Assembly: GCA_023362775.1 (NCBI GenBank)
Contig: JALMGJ010000018.1
Location: 1,488,001-1,552,000 of the forward strand
Source of the DNA: Charina bottae
Taxonomy: Eukaryota > Chordata > Lepidosauria > Squamata > Charinaidae
Reading direction: 5' to 3'
Length of the DNA stretch: 64,000 bases
Part shown: one piece after another, positions 43,063 through 54,720 of the stretch
How the letters are laid out: each line of letters begins with the position of its first letter
Numbering within the stretch: the first letter of the stretch is position 1
Translations under genes and position numbers: made by a program
The notes under the pieces: model-generated
Databases searched by the model: none
Seen by the model: only the letters and a program-made list of their open reading frames with translations
What the model was told of the DNA's origin: nothing

Positions 43063-45854
43063 TCTAGGTAGCTCACAAAAGCTATAAAAACAGAGAAATA
43101 TAACCCCCCCTCCATTCCTAAGACAGGCCCAAATCACACAACTGACTTTCAATCAGTGTGCTGCCAAATTTCAGCTGTGTGTTTAGTGTGCTAGGAGGAG
43201 TGCATGGGTGTGGGTGTGTGCGCGCGTGCGTGCGTGCGTGCAGAGGAGAGATGGAAGGAAACACATGCAGCCTCTCTTATAGATGGCTCTGTGACGTCTG
43301 CTTTTCCAGTGTTGGTCTTGGTTGTATGAACTTCCTCAGCTCCTCATCTGTCTTTCCTTCCTTGGTCTAATTGTTCTGCTGGACCTGCCCCACGATCTCT
43401 TCTGAGCATTTTTTCCATTTTGCTGGACCTTCAACCCAGCATCCTCCAGACTGCCAATATCTCACTGCTGATGAAGTCCCAGTCCACCAAGTCCTCCGTT
43501 CTCCTTCAAAGATCATCACTTGCACCTTCTTCCTCTCTGCCATCTCAGTGTGGTCTCAGGATGAAGCCTTCTCTGAGGAGCATTAAAGTATAATAAATCT
43601 GAATGGGTTCCCGTCTGTTTCTGGAGCTTGCAGCACCTTCACATCAAGCTCTTAACTACGAAGTTCTTCCTACTTAACAATTGTCTGTGTGAAGAGGAAC
43701 TCTGATTTACATAAGATTCCAGCCTCAGTTTGCAAAACGGGGTGCTAAGACTGCCTCCCTTTAAACGGAACAGGAAGCTGGCTTTAGACATTACACAAGA
43801 GCAAACTTCCCATCTCAATGCTACTCCTCACCTGTGCCAATCAAACACCACCTACGAACAAGAGAAAGGGGAGTCCCAAGTTTTGATGAAAATACAACAT
43901 TTATTTAGGGAAAAATACCAGCTTTTATGGAGAAATGTATATATGAGATTTTTTTCACTGCATTCAGAACATAAGCTGGAAATTGAAATTCTTTATCGTT
44001 TGCGTTTCCATTTCTTTTTTGTGTTTGGTACAGAAACTCAGTCCTATTGTGGTGAGATTTCTATGATCGTAGCCTGCATTTATTTTATTAAGTGAGATCT
44101 TTGGAATGGAATTCAAATAAAATAATTATTCTTCCATATCTGTTTCCACAAATAATTCAGAAGTGCAAGCTATTCATAAAGCATGTTTGGAAATGAAACA
44201 AAAACATATTAAGCATTTCTTTGTTTTTCCAGGAATTTTTGCTTAACCGTATGAAGAGTTGTGATCCAGAGGCTGCAGAAAAGTTATTGGGATCATCTGA
44301 AGGAAAGACAGTATTTTAAAGTATTTTAAAGGAATTATTTTCTTCTTTTCTGTTCATATGTTTTAGAGAGATGGGCTATTTTGGCTTGGTGGAAAGTTCC
44401 TAGACTATGTTGTCAGTGGCTTTCCCAGAAGCCCCTGTAATTTTTTTCTTTTCTTTTTACTTTTTAAAGTTTTATTTTTAAATTTCTTATTCAATGTTTT
44501 CAGCGCTTTTTCTTTTTTCTTTTTCTATTTCTGTTTTTTCATGCTTTTTTTTAGTTCTTTAAAAAGTTTGTCTTAGCTAGATGAAAATTCTTTTCTCTTT
44601 TTTCCCCTTGTCCTACAGAAATATTATTCATTTCATGTGCAGCTTTTCCACTTATGTCATCTTAGTAGTTTGTAGTTTCATGGCATGTAAAAGACTTCAG
44701 ATCTCCCTCCAAGTACTAACCCAATTGAGCAATCGAAAACCTAAAATTGTTGTTGGGTTTTAAAACAAGAAAACATAATTGAGAAAGGTTTTTTTACCTA
44801 CAAGATAGAGTAATCAAGTATATATTAGTAGAATCTGAAAATAGCTAGGAGTGTAGCACTTTTGATGAACAAACCTTCCACATTTATAGTGGATCAAGAT
44901 ATAAATGATGATATTTTTAAATGCCAATGGTTAAATGTTTTCATAACTTTATTACATTAGGACCATCCAGTTCTTTTACAAAGATGTTTTGAAGACTTTT
45001 GTGGTTTAACTTTACATCAGATTTTAATTAAATTCTAAATCCAATATTAGATAAGAACAGTGTTCCACCTAATTTAAAATTTGAATTCAACTCTAGTACA
45101 TGGAAATTGTGACAAGCTTATACTGTATGTTGGAGCTTAATTTGGTGGATTTACAACAAAGATATGGTTATTTTTTCAACTCCACATCACACTTGTTCCC
45201 AACTTGATTATTTGTTAGTGTCTTGGTCCTCAGTTAATCAGAAGATAAATGTACTACAGGTCCTATTGTAATACTTATATAGTTATGTAAGCTACTTGAG
45301 GAAGATGCCCACTTAAATACAGACAGGTAACTCTGGTTTTTAATAATAAACCTTTGAAATAAGATACAGTGAAAGCAGGAGACAAGGATTAAGGTCACCC
45401 ATCCTTCACCTACTCCCATGCTGGAGAAATCTAATGCACAGCGAGTTTGGTTGCCTTTGCAGATAGTAAAAGATGTTCCCTTGTTCAAAAATGGGGCAAG
45501 CAGACCATATAATTCCAGTCTTATACCAGCTCTATTGAACTTTTACTTTCTGGTCCAAATTCTAGATGTTTGAGAATGTGTGACCTTAGAGACTGCTTAA
45601 TCTGACATGAGTCTTCCTAGAAATGAGCATTGCTTTTCAATGATGAGCAAGGAGCATCTCCAGTGATGGAGCCACAAGTCTACACCTGAAGTCTCAACTG
45701 ACATTCATTCAGCTTACACCTCGTGTTTCTTCTGCCAGTGATCCAAAACATTTGTATTACAACAGGCTTTTAATGGGTGACACCTAGTTTATTGTTAATA
45801 GTGATACTATATTTCACAACCTTTTCAGCCACAAGTTGCTGTTTGCTTTAAGTG
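43063..45854. other. Intergenic, no gene recognised
   Basis: 2.8 kb with T-rich stretches (44430-44570). A short frame after a good acceptor-like site at 44232 (EFLLNRMKSCDPEAAEKLLG, ending in a stop at 44317-44319) is the only exon-like signal, and it is weak. Confidence 0.35.
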
Positions 45855-46110
45855 TTGTCAGCCCTTTGAGGTAAACCAGACTAGGAAACCAAAGTTATAG
45901 ATGCTAATACTACTTTTATTATAAGGCTATAGTGACGTAATCTTGCAAGTCTGAATGTGCTTCCCTCTCCCTCCCTTTATCTTCGTGAGAACGAGGGAGG
46001 GTCCAGTCTGAGACGCTTTCTCAGGTTACAGTTCTGCCTGGGACTCAGATTTCTTTTATCTGACTGTTGTCGCTCTTCCTCCAGTTCCTCCAGGTTATTC
46101 CTACTGCCCA
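45855..46110. repeat. Unidentified interspersed repeat, copy 1
   Basis: 'gtcagccctttgaggtaaac' and 'tactacttttattataaggc', then 'gcaagtctgaatgtgcttcc', find matching phrases in the same order at 51885-52145. I cannot name the family. Confidence 0.65.
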
Positions 46111-46148
46111 TTACAAGTGTAGATTGCATTTTATTATTGTTTGAAGAA

Positions 46149-46216
46149 ATTTATTTTATTATTATTTAAATTTATCCCCGCCCATCTCCCCGAATAGGGG
46201 ATTCTGGGCGGTTAGG
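46149..46216 (-). mobile_element. CR1/L2-type LINE tail fragment
   Basis: ATTT-rich tail plus 'tccccgcccatctccccg' and 'ggggattctgggcggtt'. Confidence 0.7.
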
Positions 46217-46984
46217 AAATGTTTTTATTTTTTTTTATTTTATCATTATCTTACATTTTATGATAATGGACACACTCTTGATACTTTTAGGAGAAAGTTG
46301 AATATATCACTGTCGTCACCACCACCTCCTTCTCCTTTAGAAATGTTCCAACCCATTATTCTCTGTCTTCCTATCAAGTGTACCCCCCACCCCACCCCTG
46401 CTCTGGACATGGAACTCTTTCAGTTGATTTCAACAAGCTTTGGATCAAGTTCACTTGGGTTGCTCTTTATTTTTTTATTGGCCTAAACAATGTGTCTGTA
46501 ATATTCCTGGTAACGTTGACTGAGGACTTTGGAGGCCGCTCTGGAGTCTGCGAGGAGCATTTCTCGGCTACAGAATGGCAGCGGTTTTCATGAGACACAG
46601 CCACAGGTGTGGGGTTTTGTTGAACTGCTTCTTCCCAAGAAACACTGAAAGATTGGACCGTATTTGGGAAGATATGCATAAAGGACCTGCAATTCTTTCC
46701 AAGGATAGTTGGGAGCGAAGAGACTGAGTCATGTTTTTGGGAACAGATTGTGTTTTTTTATCCTTGATGCAGGGTGTTGCCATAATATTAATCATTATTA
46801 TGAGTAAAAAGAAAAAGAAAGAAAAGAATAAAGAGTAAAGAACAAAACTTTGGCCCTAGTTGTAACCTATTCTGTTTTTTATTTTGTCCTGATAGTTGCT
46901 GAAATTCATTGTCTTTTTTGGCATTGATTTTTTTTTTTTTTGCCTCAAGACTTACAGAAATGATAATCTCGCTTTGAATTCAGT
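46217..46984. other. Intergenic, nothing recognised
   Basis: No recognised feature apart from a T run at about 46927-46940. Confidence 0.4.
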
Positions 46985-47886
46985 GGAGAAGAAAGATCCC
47001 CAGATAACCATATTAAGGCAGAACTACAACTTACATATGTCTATGAAGGGTCTCAGTCATCCAGGTGGAATTGTCTGTGGCTTGAATCATGTCAACTGGA
47101 TTTCTATTTTTTCAGTGGAAACGTTTCGCTCCTTATCCAAGGAGCTTCTTTAGTCTGAGCAAAGTTAGTAAGGGAATCCTTAAATATGTTAAGACCATTT
47201 CGCAAGCTCAACAGCAGCATGGTGATCTTAACGATCCTCCTTTAGATGATAAAGGGACTTAGAAATAACATCTCAAAATAACCATGACCTAGCCCCAGGT
47301 GCAAGGTCACACAGCAACATATTTAAGGATTCCCTTACTAACTTTGCTCAGACTGAAGAAGCTCCTTGGATAAGGAGCGAAACGTTTCCACTGAGAAAAT
47401 AGAAATCCAGTTGACATGATTCAAGCTACATACAACTTACATAGAATTCAGAAAGAATCTGGTAGTACCTTTTGAGACTAACAATTCTATTCAAGGTGTA
47501 AATGTCAATATGCCTTAAGTAGAATTGTTAGCCTCAAAAGGTGTTACCAGACTTTCTGAATTTTGGCTACCATAGACTAACATGTTAACACCTTAAATAG
47601 AATTGTATATACTCCTCCTACAAAATCTTGCACAAAACTGTCAGTGAAAATGGTAGGCTAGCTCTGTCTAATCCCCTTCTTCCTCTCCCCCATATATGGT
47701 TCAACTTCCCTTGTTTAATATCATGCTGTTTCCTCCTTAGTAAGATTTTGAAGGAAATTGTTACAGGATGGATGTTTTATTTAAGTAGCTAAAATAAAAT
47801 TGTTAGTCTTAAAAGAGGCTACCAGACTTTCTGTATAAGATGTAGTTCTGCCTGAATATGGTTATCTGGAGATCTTTCTTTTCCAT
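46985..47886. mobile_element. Inverted-repeat DNA element hosting a later insertion
   Basis: The outer arm 'agataaccatattaaggcag' with 'aactacaact' (about 46990-47030) is mirrored by 'tgtagttctgcctgaatatg' with 'gttatctgg' (about 47847-47875). Inside, 'cagaaagaatctggtagtac' (47451 on) and 'ggtgttaccagactttctg' (to about 47561) form a second inverted pair. A third copy of that motif is at 47808-47832. The fold-back element at 47038-47430 is inserted in it. Confidence 0.55.
47038..47430. mobile_element. Fold-back element copy 2 (possible Penelope-like)
   Basis: Left arm 'gcttgaatcatgtcaactgg' ... 'ggaatccttaaatatgtt' and right arm 'aacatatttaaggattccc' ... 'ccagttgacatgattcaagc' are inverted over about 125 bp, around a loop of about 135 bp. 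The whole is flanked by the 13-bp repeat tacaacttacata (47025-47037 and 47431-47443). The left arm extends about 30 bp further than the right. Confidence 0.75.
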
Positions 47887-48693
47887 CCAACTTAAAGCAA
47901 GTTCATCATACTCTACCTAACATTCTTTCTAAATGTGCTCATAATTTTATATAAATAAGTTTGGCAACTTTTATCTTGAAGTATTCTATCTTGTGAGGGC
48001 TGCCAACAGGAGAAATAATATATGAATGTTGTAGTATGAACAACGCTCTTATCAGGCATTATTAGGACTAATCTTCTTCTAGTCTCTTTGATGCCTCCTA
48101 GTACTTCATTTTTCCAGCAGTCACTTTCATGTTTTCTTTTCCCTTTATTACAGTTTTCTTAAACATTTATTTTATATAGGTGGGAGATAAACTTCAAACC
48201 AGCTGAGCTTCTGGATCATGCTAGACCTCTCACACAAAAGTTCAGCTCCCTTCAAATTAAAGTTGGTAGTTGAAGCTTTGCAAGAGTTCAGATGCAAGTT
48301 AATGAAGATTAAACCTTACATAAAGAAATAAAATTTAGATTACACTGATGTTTTTACTTTCAGTGGTCATTTTAATATTTTGGTATTTCCATATTTAAAT
48401 CTGGGGGGTTCTTTTGTGTTATGCTTAAATTGTAAGCTTTGTTGGTCTTTTGTAAGACAAAAAAGGTATAAGTTTAATATATAACATAAAAATGGCTGAA
48501 TAATCATTGATTTGAGTTAATAGATATTCCTGTATTTTGAGGTATTAATATGAATGACTGAAAAGAGTAGATTTCTAGAAAGGTACCCAGGGGTTGTGCT
48601 AATACTGTATCTATGATTTAAGATTTATTCAGCATCACAGGTGTGTCTCGGTGTGTGTGTGTTTGTGTGTGTCAAAATAGTCATACTGTAGAA
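47887..48693. other. Intergenic, nothing recognised
   Basis: AT-rich interval. A short (GT)n lies at about 48650-48672. Confidence 0.4.
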
Positions 48694-48964
48694 CAGAGCT
48701 TTCCAAACTGTGTGTCGCGACACAAAAGTGTGTCGCCACACAGAGTCTGGTGTGTCGCCACACAACCCGGAAGCGCTGATCATCATCAGCGCTTCCGGGT
48801 TTTCCCGCGGCGACACACCAACGGTGCTGCGCAAAAACCCAAAAGCGGCAGCAGCGCTTCCGGGGTTTTGCGTGCTGCCGCAATGGCGGCACTTCCGGGT
48901 TTTCCCGCGGCAACACACCAACGGCGGTTGGTGTGTCGCCGTGGGAAAACTTTGGAAAGCCCTG
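48694..48964. mobile_element. hAT-type MITE, family C, imperfect palindrome
   Basis: Ends cagagctttccaaactg and aactttggaaagccctg are flanked by the perfect 8-bp repeat ctgtagaa (48686-48693 and 48965-48972). The interior carries 'gtgtgtcgccacacaa' and 'cagcgcttccgggttttccc' in both orientations. No coding capacity. Confidence 0.92.
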
Positions 48965-48967
48965 CTG

Positions 48968-49143
48968 TAGAATCATAGAATCCTAGGGCTGGGAGGGACC
49001 TTGGAGGTCTTCTAGTCCCACCCCCTTCCCAAGCCCAAGGCAGGAGTCCTCAGACCATCTCGGACAAAGGGGTGTCCAATTTTTCCTTGAAAACCTCCAG
49101 CGATGGAGCACCCACCACTCCGGGAGGCCAGCTGTTCCACTGT
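48968..49143 (-). mobile_element. CR1 LINE 3'-end fragment
   Basis: 'gaatcatagaatcctagggc', 'tgggagggaccttggaggtc' and 'gaaaacctccagcgatggag' are the reverse complement of a CR1 3' untranslated region. It shares its first bases with the target duplication of the adjoining MITE. Confidence 0.85.
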
Positions 49144-49144
49144 C

Positions 49145-49218
49145 AGCCAATATGGTGGCCATGACTGGTGACTAAAACCCCACCTTTTTTGTATGCACCA
49201 GCCCCTGTAGACATCCCG
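49145..49218. mobile_element. Palindromic MITE fragment, GTGTCTGCAGGG family
   Basis: 'caatatggtggccatgact' at the left and 'cccctgtagacatcccggc' at the right match the family, which is internally deleted here. Confidence 0.5.
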
Positions 49219-49435
49219 GCAGGATCCTTAATGAATAAGCTGTAAATGGGAAAATGTAGTCAAGCAAGAAACTTTTTGTCCATCTGAGTCAAACTTACTT
49301 AGGTTAAACCTCTCATGTTACAATGATTGTGAATTGGTAATCCTGATTGCCAGCATTTATGAAGTATTCCCACCTAGGAGAAAATCTGAAATTAAATATG
49401 AATACTTACAGTGCTCCATTTTGATGATTCAAACC

Positions 49436-49479
<44 letters not shown>

Positions 49480-50805
49480 AAGGAGGAAGATGAGGAAAAG
49501 GAGGAAGTAAATAAGAAATATTTGTCATGATCTTGACTAATCCGTGAGAGTACCTTGTTTAAAAATATATATTTTTGGTGTTTGTGAGAATTTTAAGCTT
49601 CCAATCTGCTGATCTGCTTTAGGAACCATCCTATTAAAACAAAAAAAACAAGATTTAATCTTCATTCGGTTAACAAAGTAATTCAAGAGATAGACTATGT
49701 AGTTTTGATGCAAGTATATTAAATGTGTTTGAACTTGGAGAGGGGGATATTTTATGCAACCGTGTCGATTTCTGGATCACTTTGGGCTTGAATCACAATT
49801 TTTCACAGTCCTTCCAGAAATACCTGCCCTAAGAGAAGCATCTGTTGCCCCTCTGTGTGAAATGTTGCCCTCTTCTCGCCTCCCTACCCAAAGAATGAGA
49901 ACCAGTGGGGGCAGACTTGATTTTGGACAGCTATTTTGTAGGCTTACGTCACCTTTTGGAAAAAGTAAATCTTTCCTCTGATTTCAAGGGGAAAAAAGGG
50001 AGCTGCAGCTGTCAGAATTTTAGGAAATACAACTTGAGATATTCAAATAAATCTTTAGCAGAAAAGCTATAAAATAATATGATTGCAAATCACCAGAGGT
50101 CGGCACGTTCGAGAATCTAAATGCAAAGGTTGTATCTGAAGAGATTCGGAAGGAGAGAGAGGTTAGGAAAACGTCAAAGTCTTGCAACTGAAAGATGCTC
50201 CTTTCTGAGCTTCCTGCAGTAGGAACCGCACCAACGGCAGTTCTTCAGAGGACCCTGTGGTGGAACCATATTGTTCGGAGAAGGGGAAGGAAATTTAATC
50301 TTGGAGCTCAATTGCCCTGAAGATCTTGGTAGAAGACATCCTGCCAGCAAACTACAGTATTGCACTGAGGACCCTGAGTCGCTTGAGGATACACGTTCAC
50401 CTGCAACATTCCTGAGGATTAAGACAAATTAAAGGGAACCTCTTGGTTTGCAGACAGGCGGTGGGAGTATAATGTGCTTCGTTCCTGCTCTTCTGGGGTA
50501 CTATGGCCAGCTTGGGGGTAAAACAATTTGATGCCCTTTACAGGGATCTGTTTCCTTACGTATTTCAAAGTATCTGTTCCAAGGTATTGAAAATTGTGAT
50601 GACAGAGAACTTTTCCATTGCAAATTCCTTTCTTTCCAGACCTGACCTGGCTAAAGATTTTGCTATTCACATTATAGTGAATCTTTGCCTGTTTTCTGAA
50701 AGCTACCATGTAGCTTCCCACTGTATTTCAAATTTAGATTCAAAAGTAAAGGAAAAGAACAACTTTTTCTAGAACAAGGTTCTAGAAAAATTTATCACAT
50801 CCAGC
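49219..50805. other. Intergenic; (GAT)n microsatellite
   Basis: A (GAT)n run at about 49436-49474 is followed by purine-rich sequence. The 89-codon frame at 50503-50772 has no recognisable domain and no upstream signal, so I do not call a gene. Confidence 0.4.
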
Positions 50806-50996
50806 CCTCCTCCCCTCCCCTCCCCTCCCCTCCCCTCCCCTCCCCTCCCCTCCCCTTTTTCCTTCCTTTTCCCATTCCCCTCCCCCTCCCTCCCCCCTCC
50901 CCCTCCCTCCCCCCCCTCCCCCCCTCCCTCCCTTCCTTCCTTCCTTCCTTCCTTCCTTCCTTCCTTCCTTCCTTCCTTCCTTCTTTCCTTCCTGTT
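50806..50996. repeat. Pyrimidine microsatellite (TCCCC)n and (CCTT)n
   Basis: About 190 bp of C/T only or nearly so, with a switch from tcccc to ccttcctt units. Confidence 0.92.
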
Positions 50997-51884
50997 TTAA
51001 AACTCCTTTGGCCTTCCTTTACTATCATCACCTTTCCCCAAAGGATTCAAGGTCTCCTGAATCTTTCAGGCTTTCATTATTTTAGTTTTCAAAGTTCTTA
51101 CCCAGATCCCAACAGTCACTGCTAAGTTCTGAATGTGGAAATGGGAAAGAAAAGAAAAAAAGGCCATTCATCTTCTTTGACGGATTTGTACCCCACTCAA
51201 ATGTCACCTCTCCCAAACACTATTTTTTTCAGAATGTTAAAATTCAGCATCTGAAACTAAGTCTATTAGGACCAGCACAAACCAAGGATGAGGCTGTTCT
51301 GCAAGCCAAAGGCATACAGTATATTTCTATTGCGTGCTCCAGAATAAGATACAAAACGAATATACGCCAGCATCTGGAATGTCTTTGAAACTAAGTTCCA
51401 CGCACCTAGTAATTGCTTTGCCAGCTGGACTTTGTTCATTTTTTTACCATCTAGTTTAAACGTATGAACCATCGTTCTCAAGAGGCGTTCCAAAATGTTC
51501 TAGAGCGTATCTCCAATGTTTCTGTAATTTTGCACTCTGTTTTCCACTTTCCCACCTTTCCAAATCCTACTTTCAAACTGTCCTGTTTTTCAGCCACAGC
51601 CCACTTGTGCCACCTGTTCAAGAGTGGGTCCTGTGCTGCTTCAGTGCTCCCCAAAGACTGCACTGAAATTCAGCCCCAACCCTCTTTTTCTTTTGCAAAA
51701 AGATACCGCAGCAACAATGGCAATCAGTGAATTGACCTGAATTTGGGTGATGCAACTTGGAGGGGCTTGGGGTAACAAGTCAGCCAAGAGAGGCCTGTGT
51801 ACCAAACTCGGCCACCAGCAGGGGCTTATCGGGGTCCTGTTATAACCAAACCTCCTGCCAATTTTATATACTAAGAAGGGTGAC
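50997..51884. other. Intergenic, nothing recognised
   Basis: No repeats or genes recognised in this interval. Confidence 0.4.
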
Positions 51885-52145
51885 TGTCAGCCCTACAAGG
51901 TAGACCAGACTAAGAATCCAGTGTCATATAGATCAGGACTACTTTTATTGGAACTACTGTAGTAGCAGAACCTTGCAGATCTGAATGTGCTTCCTCCTCC
52001 CTCACTTTATTTTCGTGTGAAGTAAGCAGGGGGTCTTCTGAGTTGTTTTCTCAAGTTACTATCTTGGCCTGGGCTCAAGCCCCTCTTACTATCTAACCAT
52101 TGTCCTGGTAGTGGCTGTTCCTGCTGTCCTTCAAGGCCATATCCT
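51885..52145. repeat. Unidentified interspersed repeat, copy 2
   Basis: 'gtcagccctacaaggtagac', 'gactacttttattggaacta' and 'gcagatctgaatgtgcttcc' with 'tctcaagttactatcttgg' parallel the copy at 45855-46110. Confidence 0.65.
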
Positions 52146-52224
52146 CCGTCCTCTGCATTGACTTTCGCCAAAGCATCCGTCCTAACATGGAAAGTGGCTT
52201 CAGCTGGTGCTGTTTTTCTCAGAG

Positions 52225-52625
52225 TAAAGGCGCCTATGATGAGATATGATTGAGGTTTCTGAAATCTCCCCTTATGCTAGAACTAGAGGCCAGGCCATGG
52301 AAGTGACTTATAGAAGATTTAAAATGGATATGAGGAGTTATTTCTTGATGCTGCATGTAATCAACCTGTGGAACGTGCTGCCACAGGATTCAATGTTGGA
52401 CACTAGATGCCTTCAAAAGGGGGACTAGACCAATTTCTAGAGGTCTAGTTTCTCCATGGCTACTTGACTTGATGATGGGTGCTGCCTCCAGGCCCAGGGA
52501 AACTCTACCTGTACGTATCTGTGGGCTTCCAAGGTGCCTCTGGTGGGCCACTGTTTGAGAGGGAAGTCATGGTCCTGATCTTGCAGGGCTGTTCTTGCAT
52601 ACTCATGTTCTCATTATCTAAGGCC
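52225..52625 (+). mobile_element. CR1-clade LINE 3' untranslated region
   Basis: 'cgcctatgatgagatatgat', 'gtggaacgtgctgccacagg', 'gatgggtgctgcctccaggc' and 'ttgcatactcatgttctcat' follow the 3' end of a reptilian CR1-type LINE in the sense direction. Confidence 0.75.
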
Positions 52626-52818
52626 CTTTTTAAGGGAAAAGATTTTTAAGGCCCAGAGAACACCAGAGTTGTCACTAAACTCTAATTTTAAAAAAAGGCA
52701 AGAAGGGGAAATTAATAAATAACAGGCTGGTAAGTAGTCATATTAGTTATATTTCATTTGAATTAAAACTAGATGTAAATGCAATCAAATTTAATGTTTG
52801 CACTGCGTCCACCTATTA

Positions 52819-53107
52819 CACAGTTTTCCAAACTGTGTGTCGTGACACTTTAGTGTGTCGCAACACACAGTCTGGTGTGTCGCCACACAACCTGGAAGCG
52901 GCAGCGGGGGTGTGCATGGTGGCGGAGGCAGTGGTGCGCCATCAGCGCTTCCGCATTTTAGCGGAGGCTGCCGCCGCCATGCACGCCCACGCCCCCGTGC
53001 ACCCCCCGCCCCCCCGCCGTGCACGCTCCTGCCACCGCGCACCCCGCTGCACCGCCACCGCTGCCACCGTTGGTGTGTCGCCAACGGCGGCACTTTAGAA
53101 AGCACTG
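52819..53107. mobile_element. hAT-type MITE, family C
   Basis: Ends cacagttttccaaactg and actttagaaagcactg are flanked by the perfect 8-bp repeat acctatta (52811-52818 and 53108-53115). GC-rich interior with tgtgtcg repeats. Confidence 0.9.
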
Positions 53108-53115
53108 ACCTATTA

Positions 53116-53948
53116 CTTTGGAAAGTGTGGCCCTCATGGGTATCCATCGCAAGCTAAGATTTTGTCAGAAATGATGAAATGTGCATTGTGAGGTCATGAG
53201 GCAAGCTCCTCCCTGACATACTTACATGCAACATGACAATGCAAGTAAGAATGGCGTGGAGCTTGCATGACTACATTGGGATGCATGTCTTGTCATAAGT
53301 GTGGGTGGCCATGGTGGCCTCTAGCACATCACCCAACACACAGAGTAGCAATCATTCTAGAGAAAGTTGCCGCCCACCCCTGGTCTAAATATATGAGAAC
53401 TTTTTTCCCCTTTGGATGAACATACTTTACATACAAACTTAGCAAACTGGAAAGTAGATCAGTGAATGTATTTATTTTAAAGGTAGGAAGCTTTGTCTCT
53501 CTTCCCCAATTCAGGAAAGCTCTAGTCTTTCTCCATCATCTCATCCAGACCACATCTGGGTAACTATTACATGAAATTCAATTCCCAGTCGTGTTTTTTG
53601 GGGGGAGATAAATTAGCCTTGACAGGCATTGGCATTGACAGAAAGCCTTGCCGTAACAGCTAGGTTATTTGTCTAGCTAACAAATATTATTTTAAAAAGA
53701 TGGTTATCTTTCTAATGGCTCTGGAGAACCCAGTTGTGTTCGCAGTACCTTTGCTAGACTCTCTGGATGTCTGAGGCTTGTGTCAGTGTCTGAACCAAGA
53801 ACTGTGTGAAATTCTGAACATATCCTGCCCTCCCTCCCTTGTTTTAGACTCAAAACCCCGTGGAAAAGTAAGAAAGGTGTGTGAGTGAGTGAGTGAGTGA
53901 GTGGGAGATGCTTTATAACAATGTCTGTCTATCTTTGTATATCTTTAG
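53116..53948. other. Intergenic; (GTGA)n at ~53878-53902
   Basis: No element recognised except a short (GTGA)n run and T-rich stretches. Confidence 0.4.
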
Positions 53949-54120
53949 CCGGTTCCTTGCCAGCAAACAAAGGAACTGAAAAAAATCAGGAACAGAGAAA
54001 ATCAAAGGATTGAAAATCCAATGAATATGACTCTGATGAATTGGATGATTCTGAAGATATTAACCAGAGCAAGGAGAGTAATGGAAGCCAAACAGATTTT
54101 CTGATTTATTGTCCTAATCA
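53949..54120 (+). pseudogene. Possible exon relic with one in-frame stop
   Basis: After a pyrimidine-rich acceptor-like site (ctatctttgtatatctttag, ending 53948) a frame reads GSLPANKGTEKNQEQRKSKD, then TGA at 54011-54013, then KSNEYDSDELDDSEDINQ and SKESNGSQTDFLIY. The acidic and serine-rich composition looks like the disordered part of a nuclear protein. I do not recognise the gene. It could be a decayed exon, part of a processed copy, or chance. Confidence 0.25.
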
Positions 54121-54606
54121 AGTTGAGATGTGGGCAGCCACTGGGTGGTACAGAATAGTCATACTGAATGTGTTTGCGTGTGTGTGTGTGTGTGAGAGAG
54201 AGTGTGTGTGCTCACATTTGCTATCTTAAGGACACAGTAGAGCTTATATATAAATAACTCCATAGATTCCATGCGGCTTAAAAGCATTGTACCACGTCCT
54301 CCTCTTTCCAATGGGAAAACAGAGAATTAGCAATTCTGAAGTCCAAACATGCACCTTATACTGTATTCCGTTTACCTATTCAAATGTGCAGTCCTATGCC
54401 ACTTGAAAGTTTGAAGAAAATTGATGTGGAGATAATATGGATGGTTACCTTTAGATAGAAAGCAACAATGAAATTCTTTGCGGTTTACATGAAATGGATA
54501 ATTTAAAACAAGTGCTAAAAAGGTTTGTCAATTGTGCTAGCTCAGAACGTTTAAAATGGGCATGTTTTGCCAAAAGCTTTGGCTTGTTTATAGGGCTGAA
54601 GTTATC
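54121..54606. other. Intergenic; (TG)n near 54176
   Basis: A TG/GA dinucleotide run at 54175-54210, otherwise nothing recognised. Confidence 0.4.
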
Positions 54607-54720
54607 TATCATCTATCTATCTATATCTATCATCTATCAATTATCAATCATCTATCATCTACTGTATCTCTATCTCTATCTATCTTCTATCTATCTTCTC
54701 TCTATCCATTCCATTTTATC
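54607..54720. repeat. (TATC)n microsatellite, imperfect
   Basis: Tetranucleotide repeats of tatc with interruptions over about 110 bp. Confidence 0.85.

Noticed and set aside
50503..50772. 89-codon frame as a possible small gene
   Set aside because: No recognisable family, no promoter or splice context, and the length is within chance expectation in AT-rich DNA.
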